Origin: Bacteroidota bacterium
Lineage (GTDB): Bacteria; Bacteroidota; Bacteroidia; Chitinophagales; JADIYW01
Assembly: GCA_963169645.1 (NCBI GenBank)
Contig: CAUJCO010000012.1
Location: 215,807 to 279,806, forward strand
Length of the DNA stretch: 64,000 bases
Reading direction: 5' to 3'
The notes below the pieces were generated by a model. It ran no database searches, was not told the origin of the DNA, and saw only the letters and a list, made by a program, of their open reading frames with translations. The translations under genes and the position numbers were made by a program. Below, in pieces: positions 18,340 to 25,491 of this stretch (its first letter is position 1; the number at the start of each line of letters is the position of its first letter).

Positions 18340-18843
18340 ATGAAAATTATGAAAAAGCAACTAATTATCGCGTTAATGGTGGCATCGCCATTATTTTATG
18401 TAGCTTGTTCCGGTGGAAAAACTGAATCAACTGAAACTACTACAACGGAGACAACAACTACGACCGAGCCAACAGAAGAAGCTGCAGGTGAATATGATCC
18501 AACTCGTGGTGAAGGTAAATATGATTCATCGAATGTAACTTTAGGTGCATTGAATGCAGACATGGCAAAAAGTGGCAAATCTATTGCAGAAACGAAATGT
18601 TTTTCTTGCCATAAAACTACAGATGAAAGATTAGTTGGTCCGGGTTGGAAAGATGTAACAAAACGTAGAACTGCACACTGGTTAATGAACTTTATTACAG
18701 ATCCGGATCCGATGATTGATAAAGACCCGGAAGTACAAGCTCAATTAGAAACTTGCTTAGTTCGTATGCCAAACCAAAATTTAGCTGAAAAAGAAGCACG
18801 TGATATCCTAGAATTTATGCGTCAAAATGATGGAGTAAAATAA
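18340..18843 (+). CDS. Lipoprotein monohaem cytochrome c
   Basis: This 167-residue protein has a lipoprotein signal (YVAC, lipidated Cys at about 23) and a roughly 30-residue Thr/Glu-rich tether. A small class I cytochrome c domain follows. The haem site is CFSCH (Cys87, Cys90, His91); Met in VRMPNQ (about 143) is the likely sixth ligand. It should be a membrane-tethered periplasmic electron carrier. Just upstream sits a Crp/Fnr-type palindrome identical in spacing to that before ric, and a strong terminator follows. The Thr/Glu tether resembles that of the azurin-like protein at 21440-21946. Its redox partners are not certain. Confidence 0.88.
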   Translation: MKIMKKQLIIALMVASPLFYVACSGGKTESTETTTTETTTTTEPTEEAAGEYDPTRGEGKYDSSNVTLGALNADMAKSGKSIAETKCFSCHKTTDERLVGPGWKDVTKRRTAHWLMNFITDPDPMIDKDPEVQAQLETCLVRMPNQNLAEKEARDILEFMRQNDGVK

Positions 18844-18880
18844 GACGAATTCTTAAAAAGATATTTTTTATTACCTGTTT

Positions 18881-18910
18881 ATGGCACTTCCTTTTGAAGT
18901 GCCATTTTTT
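18881..18910 (+). terminator. Rho-independent terminator after the cytochrome c gene
   Basis: A perfect 10-bp stem, ATGGCACTTC (18881-18890) with GAAGTGCCAT (18896-18905), encloses a 5-nt loop and is followed by five T. It starts 38 nt after the stop codon and separates this gene from the globin gene. Confidence 0.85.
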
Positions 18911-18962
18911 ATACCTTTAATTTATTTATTAACTTTATACTTATGCTATTAATTGGATAACT

Positions 18963-19328
18963 ATGCAACAGGATATTTCTACTCGTGAAGACTTAGAGAA
19001 AATCATATCTCTATTTTATGATGCTGTAAAGCAGGATGATAGTCTTCAATATTTTTTTACAGAAGTAGTATCTGTAGATTGGAATACACATAATAAGCGA
19101 ATGGTTGATTTTTGGGACAATGCCTTGTTTTATTCCGGCAATTTTGATGGCAATCCTTTAGCCATTCATCGTACTTTAAATGCAAAATCACCTACCACCA
19201 ATGCACATTTTCATAGATGGATTCAACTGTTGAATCGTGTTATTGATGCACATTATAAAGGTGTGCATGCGGATATAATGAAGCAACAAGCGGCATCCAT
19301 CGCAGATGTAATGCAAAAGAAAATCTGA
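18963..19328 (+). CDS. Group III truncated haemoglobin (first copy)
   Basis: This 121-residue globin fits the group III truncated haemoglobins. It has the N-terminal helix with LFYDAVKQDDSLQYFF, VDFWDNALFYSG and the F-helix motif HFHRWIQLLN, with a proximal His near residue 82. Such proteins are linked to NO or oxygen chemistry in microaerobic bacteria; direct function is rarely shown. A second, different group III globin is at 23266-23661. Its stop abuts the convergent stop of the 12-helix membrane gene (19328/19329). No Crp/Fnr-type palindrome was found in its 119-nt upstream region. Confidence 0.85.
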   Translation: MQQDISTREDLEKIISLFYDAVKQDDSLQYFFTEVVSVDWNTHNKRMVDFWDNALFYSGNFDGNPLAIHRTLNAKSPTTNAHFHRWIQLLNRVIDAHYKGVHADIMKQQAASIADVMQKKI

Positions 19329-20552
19329 TTATTTTTTAGCTGCAAACGACTGTGAAAACACCATTAAAGTAGCACTCGTAAATAATACAACAGCAGCAAA
19401 TAAAAGCAATTCATTTATTTTAGGAATAATCGTATAGGTGAAAGCTGCCATGCCTTGAAGTCCTAAAAATAGTTCATTTAATATTACTCCAATGAAAAAT
19501 AATATTGCGGAGAAACCGGCAAATTTAGTTGGTGTGAAATACCCTTTGTAAAACCCAAATCCAATAATAAATAAACTATACACACCTAATAAAACTAAGT
19601 GCAGATAAGCTATTACAATTGGTCTAAAACCAAAAACCAACGTACTCAATGATGGAATTACTGAGATAGTTTGTAAAATAAATTTAATACTTAATGCCAA
19701 AATGGCTCCGTAAATAAAGATGGCAATCCAAGCCGGTTTTATATGCTCTAACATGTGTTTATGATACACACGGAATTTGAATAATAAATGAAACCACGTT
19801 GCTAATTGTACCACCGTTGCAATTACCGTTATAATATAAATCCATAATGGTAATTTAGTCCACAACAAGGAAAGAAAAACGGTAAGGATGGATGTACCCA
19901 TAAATATTTTAAAGTAGGTATGCATACTTCCGTATTCCTGTTTGGGTAATAACGTAATAGCTAATGCCATACATCCAAAGAAAAACCAACCGCTGTATTG
20001 GAAATGCAAATAGTAATAAATAGAACCTAAATATAAATTATGGTTCATGTTCTTAGATGCTAAAATATAAGCTAAATAAAAGGGTCCGATAGAAGATAAT
20101 ATATTTAATAACAAGCCACCTATTGCCCATTTTTTAGATGGATTGTCTGCCGGTAATTGCTTTGCATCTTTTATGAATATGAAAGTAAATATAACAGCAA
20201 TAAAGATAGTTAATGTTGAACACGTAATGGAAATCGCTTTGTATCCTTGCGCTGTAAAAGCAAACAGCATTCCAAATGACATAACCAAATTGCTAATGAT
20301 TAATGTTTTATATTTTTTACGAACAGCATTACCTAAATGGTCTATTATTATCATCGCTAATCCACAATAAATGAAATGACTAATCCAACCACTAAATGCG
20401 AAATGGGAATGTGCATGCAATAAATTTTTTTGTTGAAAAAATGGAAACTCAAATGCAATTTTATATCGCATCATTGTACCGAATAATGCTACAATAGCAA
20501 GGTTTATGAGACCCCATTTTATCCATTTATTAAATGATTTTGCCTGCTCCAT
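19329..20552 (-). CDS. 12-helix haem-copper-oxidase/NnrS-like membrane protein
   Basis: This 407-residue protein has about 12 transmembrane helices, the count of haem-copper oxidase subunit I and NnrS proteins. Helix 2 begins with LLHAHSHFAFSGW (His46, 48, 50), helix 6 has YYYLHFQYSGW, and helix 10 has IAYLHLVLLG. These histidines are placed like haem ligands, but the paired His of a canonical binuclear centre (helix 7 HH) is not visible. The name is therefore provisional. It lies 2 nt after the Crp/Fnr gene in the same operon, and its neighbours (globins, Ric, azurin) point to nitric oxide handling. It could be a ligand-binding or detoxifying haem protein rather than a respiratory oxidase. 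Confidence 0.6.
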   Translation of the reverse strand: MEQAKSFNKWIKWGLINLAIVALFGTMMRYKIAFEFPFFQQKNLLHAHSHFAFSGWISHFIYCGLAMIIIDHLGNAVRKKYKTLIISNLVMSFGMLFAFTAQGYKAISITCSTLTIFIAVIFTFIFIKDAKQLPADNPSKKWAIGGLLLNILSSIGPFYLAYILASKNMNHNLYLGSIYYYLHFQYSGWFFFGCMALAITLLPKQEYGSMHTYFKIFMGTSILTVFLSLLWTKLPLWIYIITVIATVVQLATWFHLLFKFRVYHKHMLEHIKPAWIAIFIYGAILALSIKFILQTISVIPSLSTLVFGFRPIVIAYLHLVLLGVYSLFIIGFGFYKGYFTPTKFAGFSAILFFIGVILNELFLGLQGMAAFTYTIIPKINELLLFAAVVLFTSATLMVFSQSFAAKK

Positions 20553-20554
20553 GG

Positions 20555-21151
20555 TTAATAATATATTTTATGATTGATTAGTTTTACTTTGTTTTTTTTG
20601 TGCATACTTTTTATCGTTCGGATTACCGTTTCTACTCGCAAGCCGGTAATGTCGGCAATTTGTTGTCTTGTATAGGGTATGGCAATTTCTGCCATTGTAT
20701 TTTTATGGAATGTTTTTTTATGTTTATTTAAAAATTGATATATTTTCTCTTCCGGTGTATGGCTGACTAAAATTTGCGCATGTGCAGCATAATCATACAT
20801 ACGCTCTGCTAAAGTATATATCATCTTCGTACAAATTTCGGGATATTCTTTTATAATTTCCAGAAATTTTTCTTTTCGCAAGCTGACTAACACACAAGAT
20901 TGCGTTGCTTGTGCAGAACTGAGATAAGGTTTGTCTAATAATAAAGATGGTTCACCAAAACTTTGTCCGGCTTTATAAATGCCTTGTATAAGCTCTTTCC
21001 CATTTTTATTAGAGGTGAAAATTTTCACCTCACCTTGTAAAATTTGATAATAGAATTTAGGTGTTTCCTCTTCTTTAAAGATATAAGCACCCTTTTCAAT
21101 TTTTTTTGCGACACCGCCAAATGCTATTAGTATGCTATAATCAATATGCAT
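20555..21151 (-). CDS. Crp/Fnr family transcriptional regulator (island-encoded)
   Basis: This 198-residue regulator has an N-terminal cyclic-nucleotide-binding-like beta-barrel (about 10-115; YQILQGEVKIF, FGEPSLLLDKPYLSSAQA). A long dimerisation helix leads to a winged-helix domain with TRQQIADITGLRVETVIRTI as recognition helix (about 160-180). It has no N-terminal Fnr cysteine cluster, so any NO/oxygen sensing would be through haem (DNR-like) or another ligand. The 12-helix membrane protein follows after 2 nt. It is the natural candidate for the ATGA-N6-TCAT sites before the cytochrome c gene and ric. Its own upstream region (21152-21439) has a long hairpin and a GTGA-N4-TCAC element. Confidence 0.88.
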   Translation of the reverse strand: MHIDYSILIAFGGVAKKIEKGAYIFKEEETPKFYYQILQGEVKIFTSNKNGKELIQGIYKAGQSFGEPSLLLDKPYLSSAQATQSCVLVSLRKEKFLEIIKEYPEICTKMIYTLAERMYDYAAHAQILVSHTPEEKIYQFLNKHKKTFHKNTMAEIAIPYTRQQIADITGLRVETVIRTIKSMHKKNKVKLINHKIYY

Positions 21152-21198
21152 TGGATTATTTTTAGAGAATGTCTTTGATAGGAGAATTAGGAAAAAGA

Positions 21199-21240
21199 AA
21201 AATCAGCCTATTAATTTTAATTAATATTTTGGCTGATTTT
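21199..21240. terminator. Hairpin between azurin and crp genes (possible terminator)
   Basis: AAAATCAGCC (21199-21208) pairs with GGCTGATTTT (21231-21240). The enclosed segment has a second inverted repeat, TATTAAT (209-215) with ATTAATA (220-226). With its A/T flanks it can act as a terminator on the minus strand for the azurin transcript, or sit in the crp leader. Confidence 0.5.
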
Positions 21241-21277
21241 CTGGACATAAAAAGAATTTATATTTTATAAAAGTTGG

Positions 21278-21289
21278 GTGACAAATCAC
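21278..21289. promoter_or_regulatory. Small palindrome GTGA-N4-TCAC upstream of crp
   Basis: GTGACAAATCAC is an interrupted palindrome 127 nt upstream of the crp start. It shares GACAAAT with the Rrf2-promoter palindrome but has a different spacing. It may be an operator; evidence is weak. Confidence 0.25.
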
Positions 21290-21394
21290 GCTAATAATTG
21301 AAATTATACGGTGTGTTTTTTTGGGATTTTATGTTTCTATTCTTTTAAAACTTGACGGATTATACGTGTTTTTTTAAACCGAATCAGCATGCAC

Positions 21395-21421
21395 CGATTG
21401 CAATAAAAGCTATTGCAATCG
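21395..21421. terminator. Hairpin just after the azurin gene
   Basis: CGATTGCAATA (21395-21405) and TATTGCAATCG (21411-21421) form a perfect 11-bp stem with a 5-nt loop, 18 nt past the azurin stop on the minus strand. No T-run follows directly, so termination is plausible but not typical. Confidence 0.55.
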
Positions 21422-21439
21422 ATGATACTGATGTGTAAA

Positions 21440-21946
21440 TTATTCTACAATAAAAGTTCCTTTCATCATAGCAGAGTGTCCTGGGAAAGAGCACAAGAAC
21501 TCATACGTACCTTTTGCAGGAGCCGGGAATTCTACTTGAGTAGATTCTCCACCACCAATTGTTTTAGTGTGTGCAATTACATCTTTCGCCATTGCAGTTG
21601 GAATATAATCATTGTCTTTTGCGTTGATTGCTTCTTTGGCAAAATTGTCTAAATTAACACCGGTAGCTAATAAAACAAAGTTGTGTCCCATTGCTGTGAT
21701 AGGAGCAACACCTGTGTGGTTTAATGTAATTTTTACTGTTTGTCCTTCTTTTACATAAATTTCTGACACGTCAAATTTCATGTCATCACCAGCGTTTAAT
21801 ACTACTTCTGCTACTTTGCTATCAGCTTCTGCTGCCGGAGCTTCGGTAGTGGTTGTTTCTGTTTCAGTTCCTTCTGTTTTAGAACCATTGTTACATGCGG
21901 TTGCAAAAAATGCACCAATTGCGAATACTAAAAATAACTTTTTCAT
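21440..21946 (-). CDS. Azurin-like type 1 copper lipoprotein
   Basis: This 168-residue cupredoxin has a lipoprotein signal (ATAC, Cys18) and a Thr/Glu/Ala-rich tether to about residue 45. Type 1 copper ligands are clear: His88 in MGHNFV and the C-x4-H-x3-M set Cys152, His157, Met161 in FLCSFPGHSAMM, the exact azurin spacing. It should carry electrons in the periplasm, anchored in a membrane. It follows ric by 37 nt on the same strand and is probably in its transcript, hence under the Crp/Fnr-type site. Azurins donate to nitrite reductase, NO reductase or peroxidases; none of these genes is in the window. Confidence 0.92.
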   Translation of the reverse strand: MKKLFLVFAIGAFFATACNNGSKTEGTETETTTTEAPAAEADSKVAEVVLNAGDDMKFDVSEIYVKEGQTVKITLNHTGVAPITAMGHNFVLLATGVNLDNFAKEAINAKDNDYIPTAMAKDVIAHTKTIGGGESTQVEFPAPAKGTYEFLCSFPGHSAMMKGTFIVE

Positions 21947-21983
21947 TTTTTAAAATTAGTTTGTTTATGAATGAATAAATAAA

Positions 21984-22709
21984 TTAAGCAACGGATAATG
22001 TTTCTTCAAGTTTTATTGCTTTTGGAAACAAAATATTGTTTTCTAAATGGATGTGCATGTGTAAATCTTCTTCATATTCTTTCAATAAAGAGAATGTAAC
22101 TTTATAGGTATTACATGCATCTGCCGGTGGTGTGTAATTGTTGGTTAATTCAGCAATTTGTCTAAAGCGTTCACCTTCGGCGGTATGTTCGTGCATCATC
22201 ATTCCAATCGGGTTTTGAACGGTTCCGAATGGTGCTTGCACGGTTGAGTTATCTTGTTGTGCTTTCACCATTTTTCGAATGAAAGGAAACAAGATTAATT
22301 CTTCTTTTTTCATGTGCATAGTAAGCTCACCGGAAGAATCTCTAAAAAGCTCAAATACGGTTACTAATTCAGGATGACGATCGCCATGTACTTTCATTAT
22401 TTTTTCTAAGAAAGGCATAATTTCCTGAATTTTATTTTCTACATATCGATGATGTTTTTTCTCGATATAATCGGCTAATAAATCCAAAGGCCAGGTGTTG
22501 TAATCAATCGCAGTATTTTCTTGCTGTGCAGCAGCACTTTCTAATTGTGCAATTAAATTTTCTGTGTCAATATTTTTTAAGGCACACGCTTCATCAATAG
22601 TGCGGTTTCCATTACAGCAAAAATCTATTTTATTTTGTTTGAAAACAGCTGCTGTTCTGTAATCTTTTGCTACTAATTCACTGATGATTGTTTGTTTCGA
22701 GATACTCAT
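21984..22709 (-). CDS. ric: Iron-sulfur cluster repair di-iron protein Ric (YtfE/ScdA)
   Basis: This 241-residue protein has the N-terminal ScdA/DUF542 domain with the DFCCNGNRTIDEAC motif (about 29-43). A hemerythrin-like four-helix domain follows, with metal-ligand histidines and glutamates in KKHHRYVENK, VHGDRHPELV, MHMKKEELILFPF, MMMHEHTAEGERF and MHIHLENNILFP. Ric restores Fe-S clusters damaged by nitric oxide or peroxide and is a diagnostic member of NO-response regulons. Its promoter region has a -7 box and an ATGA-N6-TCAT palindrome with the same spacing as at the cytochrome c gene. The azurin gene follows. Confidence 0.94.
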   Translation of the reverse strand: MSISKQTIISELVAKDYRTAAVFKQNKIDFCCNGNRTIDEACALKNIDTENLIAQLESAAAQQENTAIDYNTWPLDLLADYIEKKHHRYVENKIQEIMPFLEKIMKVHGDRHPELVTVFELFRDSSGELTMHMKKEELILFPFIRKMVKAQQDNSTVQAPFGTVQNPIGMMMHEHTAEGERFRQIAELTNNYTPPADACNTYKVTFSLLKEYEEDLHMHIHLENNILFPKAIKLEETLSVA

Positions 22710-22743
22710 TTTTATTAATTTAATGGTTGTAAAAAACCGTGTT

Positions 22744-22787
22744 CAAAATTATTATTTATTGTCTGCCACCGCGATGATATTTGTCAT
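22744..22787 (-). promoter_or_regulatory. Crp/Fnr-type site and -7 box of ric
   Basis: On the minus strand, TAATTTTG (22751-22744) is a perfect -7 box. The palindrome ATGA-N6-TCAT (22774-22787) is centred at 22780.5, again 29.5 nt upstream of the first base of the box. Core and spacing match the cytochrome c promoter, supporting control by one Crp/Fnr regulator. Confidence 0.68.
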
Positions 22788-22795
22788 GTTTGCAC

Positions 22796-23269
22796 TTAAA
22801 ATTGTGTTAAACTTTTTCTGCAATAATCATTCTTTATTCTTTTTTTTAAGTGAATAAATCCGAATATAAATAGGAATCCAACTTTGATTACTTCCATGCC
22901 AACAAACCACCAATGTAGGGTTGAAGGTGTTGTTGTTGCTCCGCTTATAGCTAATTCGGCTCGTGCATCTAATGCAGGCAATAACCAAAATGTTTGTAAA
23001 AGCAGTAATACGATTGGAATTGCAAATAATATAGTTGATACTTGTTTAAAAGAATGCTTGCTTACTACAAGGTTTATACTTATTAATACAGCAAAAAACC
23101 ATTCTGCTTTATTGAGTGCATTAAACACCAGTCGACCGATTCCTAATCCTAATGGTAAGGTAATTCCAGGTGCTTGAAATTTCAACCAAGATTCCATAAA
23201 ACTAATGGCACATACAAATCCAACCCAAATAAAGGCTACTATGATTGATATGTAATACTTGTTTTTCAT
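22796..23269 (-). CDS. Hypothetical four-helix membrane protein of the NO island
   Basis: I do not recognise a named family for this 157-residue protein. It has four transmembrane helices (about 7-25, 52-70, 76-97, 120-140). Polar positions look functional: FMESWLKFQAPG at the end of helix 1, NKAEW, LDARAE, and HWWFVGMEVIKVG in helix 4. It overlaps the globin stop by 4 nt and is the third gene of the Rrf2-globin-membrane protein operon, so translational coupling is likely. A role with the globin in NO or oxygen response is inferred only from this position. Confidence 0.65.
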   Translation of the reverse strand: MKNKYYISIIVAFIWVGFVCAISFMESWLKFQAPGITLPLGLGIGRLVFNALNKAEWFFAVLISINLVVSKHSFKQVSTILFAIPIVLLLLQTFWLLPALDARAELAISGATTTPSTLHWWFVGMEVIKVGFLFIFGFIHLKKRIKNDYCRKSLTQF

Positions 23270-23661
23270 AGCAATGGAGATGCAGTATTGTCTCTATAAT
23301 AATTTATTTTATACAAAAACATAGTTGCCATTCTTTCGCCTTGCCATTTAGCTCGTTCAGCTCTTGTGCCGGCGAATAAATTATCTACCGTTGTATTAAA
23401 TAGAAACACCCATCTATCAAAATGTTCTTTATCTACAGGCAATGTTGCGTGTGGTACAAAAGGACTTCCAAAATAAGTGTGTTCATCAAATAATACGGTT
23501 TGCCAAAAACGATACATTTTTTCCAGATGTTGCGGCCATCTATCTTGAATAACCTTGTTAAAGATATCGGCTAATAAATCATCTTTTCGAATCGTATCAT
23601 AAAACGTATCGACCAATAATTTTACATCTTCTATATTTTGTAAATCATTCAATGTTTGCAT
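23266..23661 (-). CDS. Group III truncated haemoglobin (second copy)
   Basis: This 131-residue globin has the group III pattern LVDTFYDTIRKDDLLADIFN, YRFWQTVLFDEHTYFG and the F-helix HFDRWVFLFN, with a proximal His at about residue 80. It overlaps the Rrf2 gene by 13 nt and the following membrane gene by 4 nt, so it is tightly coupled to both. It diverges strongly from the copy at 18963-19328, which suggests separate roles rather than a recent duplication. Confidence 0.87.
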   Translation of the reverse strand: MQTLNDLQNIEDVKLLVDTFYDTIRKDDLLADIFNKVIQDRWPQHLEKMYRFWQTVLFDEHTYFGSPFVPHATLPVDKEHFDRWVFLFNTTVDNLFAGTRAERAKWQGERMATMFLYKINYYRDNTASPLL

Positions 23662-24134
23662 TTTTTAGTTCCGTTTTTTATACTTGAATTTTGAAAGATT
23701 TCTTTTGATATAATGCTATTTCCCGATACTACTTCTTGTGCTAAATTTTCAATAGTGGTTGTTTCCAACATGTGTTTTATTTCTTGTCGTACTTTTACGT
23801 ATTTGTGGTGTAGTATGCATGGATTTTTATCGCTGCATTCTTTCATACCCATCGAGCAGGCTTTGTAAATTTCGTCTCCATCTATGGATTTAACAATTTC
23901 GCTTAATTTTAGTTTTTCGCGTTGTGTTTTAGACATTTCAAATCCGCCATAGGGCCCTTTAATGGAGTCTATGTAATTTGCTTTTGTTAAAGCACCCAAT
24001 ATTTTGGCAGTAAAAGCTTCTGGTGTCCCAATGTTTTCAGCTATATCGCCCACTTTCACTCTTTTATCATTTATAGATTGAACGGCCACATACACCATTG
24101 CTTTTATTCCATATTCACAAGCTTTTGAAAACAT
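23649..24134 (-). CDS. Rrf2 family transcriptional regulator with three cysteines (NsrR/IscR-like)
   Basis: This 161-residue regulator has a winged-helix domain (1-60: EYGIKAMVYVAVQS, IGTPEAFTAKILGALTKANY) and wing SIKGPYGGFEMSK. The cluster region has Cys93, Cys100 and Cys106 in ACSMGMKECSDKNPCILH. Three cysteines at this place bind an Fe-S cluster in NsrR, IscR and RsrR, so it probably senses NO, oxygen or cluster status. It heads an operon with a globin and a membrane protein. A 14-bp perfect palindrome overlaps the -33 element of its promoter, so autorepression is likely. Confidence 0.9.
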   Translation of the reverse strand: MFSKACEYGIKAMVYVAVQSINDKRVKVGDIAENIGTPEAFTAKILGALTKANYIDSIKGPYGGFEMSKTQREKLKLSEIVKSIDGDEIYKACSMGMKECSDKNPCILHHKYVKVRQEIKHMLETTTIENLAQEVVSGNSIISKEIFQNSSIKNGTKKCKH

Positions 24135-24156
24135 TCTTTTCTTCTTATTTACGCTA

Positions 24157-24195
24157 CAAAGGTAATATATTTTTTTATTTCCGACAAATTTGTCG
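24157..24195 (-). promoter_or_regulatory. Promoter and operator of the Rrf2-globin operon
   Basis: On the minus strand, TACCTTTG (24164-24157) is a -7 box and TTTG (24188-24185) lies 20 nt upstream, the classical Bacteroidota spacing. The -33 TTTG is embedded in the perfect palindrome CGACAAATTTGTCG (24182-24195). A regulator bound there would block RNA polymerase, and the adjacent Rrf2 protein is the obvious candidate. Confidence 0.72.
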
Positions 24196-24359
24196 TAAAT
24201 GATTTTAGGTTGATTTAAATAAATTTAATTTCGGGTTAATTTAGTTTTAATGTATAGCTGTTTCTGTTTCTTTTATTGATGTAAGACAAAGAATGGACGA
24301 TTTTTTTCCAAATTCCTGCATTTTTCTTAATACAAAAAGTGTATGGTTGCTGAATGCAT

Positions 24360-25487
24360 TTAATCCAAAGTAAAAAGTGCTGCTAATTGTTTTTTATTTA
24401 TAGATGGTGGAGTCCATCTCATGAATGAATTTCGAAAAAAGACAGCAATCGGATTTTTAAGGTGTGCAAGTTTTCCGAGCATCCAACTTGTGTGCACCAC
24501 TTTGTGAGCCTTTTTTATTCGTATTTTATTGTAAGATGCAAATACTTCCGAGATGGGCATTCCGGTATCTAAAAGCTTAGCAATGACATACGCATCTTCC
24601 ACGGCTTGGCATGCTCCTTGTCCCAAATTGGGTGTTGTTGCGTGTGCTGCATCGCCGAGTAAACATATATTATTGGTGTGCCAGGTAGCAATCGGTTTCA
24701 AATCTATAATGTCACTTTTGTAAATTTGGTTTTTGTCAGTAGTATCAATAATATTTAGCACTTCCGTTCCAAATGATTGAAAGTAATCTACTAAATTCGG
24801 TTCTAAATCGTGTACGTCTTTTTCGTTTATCAATGCATACCAATACACTTGTTGCTCGTTTATTTTTACATAGCCAAAACGTTTTCCTTTATCCCAAATT
24901 TCAATAGCACCGTGTTGCTTTTCAATTGGTACATTATAATTGCAAACACCACGCCAGCACGGTTGGTGTGCATTTCTAAGTACACAATTTCCAAAGATTA
25001 TATTTCGTACAGTGGAACGCAATCCATCTGCTCCAATTAAATAATCGCACGCTTCGATAGAACCATCCGTAAACGTGAGTTGAACGTTATTGTTGAGTGT
25101 AATATGGGATAATCTTTTTGATAAATGGATATTTTCATAACCGAACTCTTCGGTTAAAATATGTTGTAAATCTGCCCGATGAATGGCGATATTATGTACG
25201 TTATTTTTTTGTTCAAAATCTATAAGTTCAAATGCTGCTAATTCTTGAAAATGTACATTGGTAATATACATTTTGGAAATGCGATTTCCGGCAGCTTCTA
25301 TTTTTTTATGGATGCCCAATTGCTTATAAATTTGCATTGCATTATTTGCCATTACAATACCGGCTCCAATTGGTTTTATTGCCTCGGCACTTTCGTAGAT
25401 GTGCACATTAAACCCTTTTTGTTTTAAGAAAAGTGCCATGGTTAGTCCACCAATTCCGGCACCTATAATGCTGATATTTGATTTCAT
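24360..25487 (-). CDS. FAD-dependent monooxygenase (UbiH/salicylate-hydroxylase type)
   Basis: This 375-residue class A flavoprotein monooxygenase has the Rossmann motif GAGIGGLTMALFL near the N-terminus. It also has the DG-like motif DYLIGADGLRSTVR (about 148-161) and the FAD-ribityl motif LLGDAAHATTPNLGQGACQA (about 277-296). It probably hydroxylates an aromatic, polyene or quinone-like substrate using NAD(P)H and oxygen; the substrate cannot be told. The alpha/beta-hydrolase gene ends 4 nt upstream, so the two form an operon. No membrane helix or signal peptide is seen. Confidence 0.85.
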   Translation of the reverse strand: MKSNISIIGAGIGGLTMALFLKQKGFNVHIYESAEAIKPIGAGIVMANNAMQIYKQLGIHKKIEAAGNRISKMYITNVHFQELAAFELIDFEQKNNVHNIAIHRADLQHILTEEFGYENIHLSKRLSHITLNNNVQLTFTDGSIEACDYLIGADGLRSTVRNIIFGNCVLRNAHQPCWRGVCNYNVPIEKQHGAIEIWDKGKRFGYVKINEQQVYWYALINEKDVHDLEPNLVDYFQSFGTEVLNIIDTTDKNQIYKSDIIDLKPIATWHTNNICLLGDAAHATTPNLGQGACQAVEDAYVIAKLLDTGMPISEVFASYNKIRIKKAHKVVHTSWMLGKLAHLKNPIAVFFRNSFMRWTPPSINKKQLAALFTLD

Positions 25488-25491
25488 TTGG

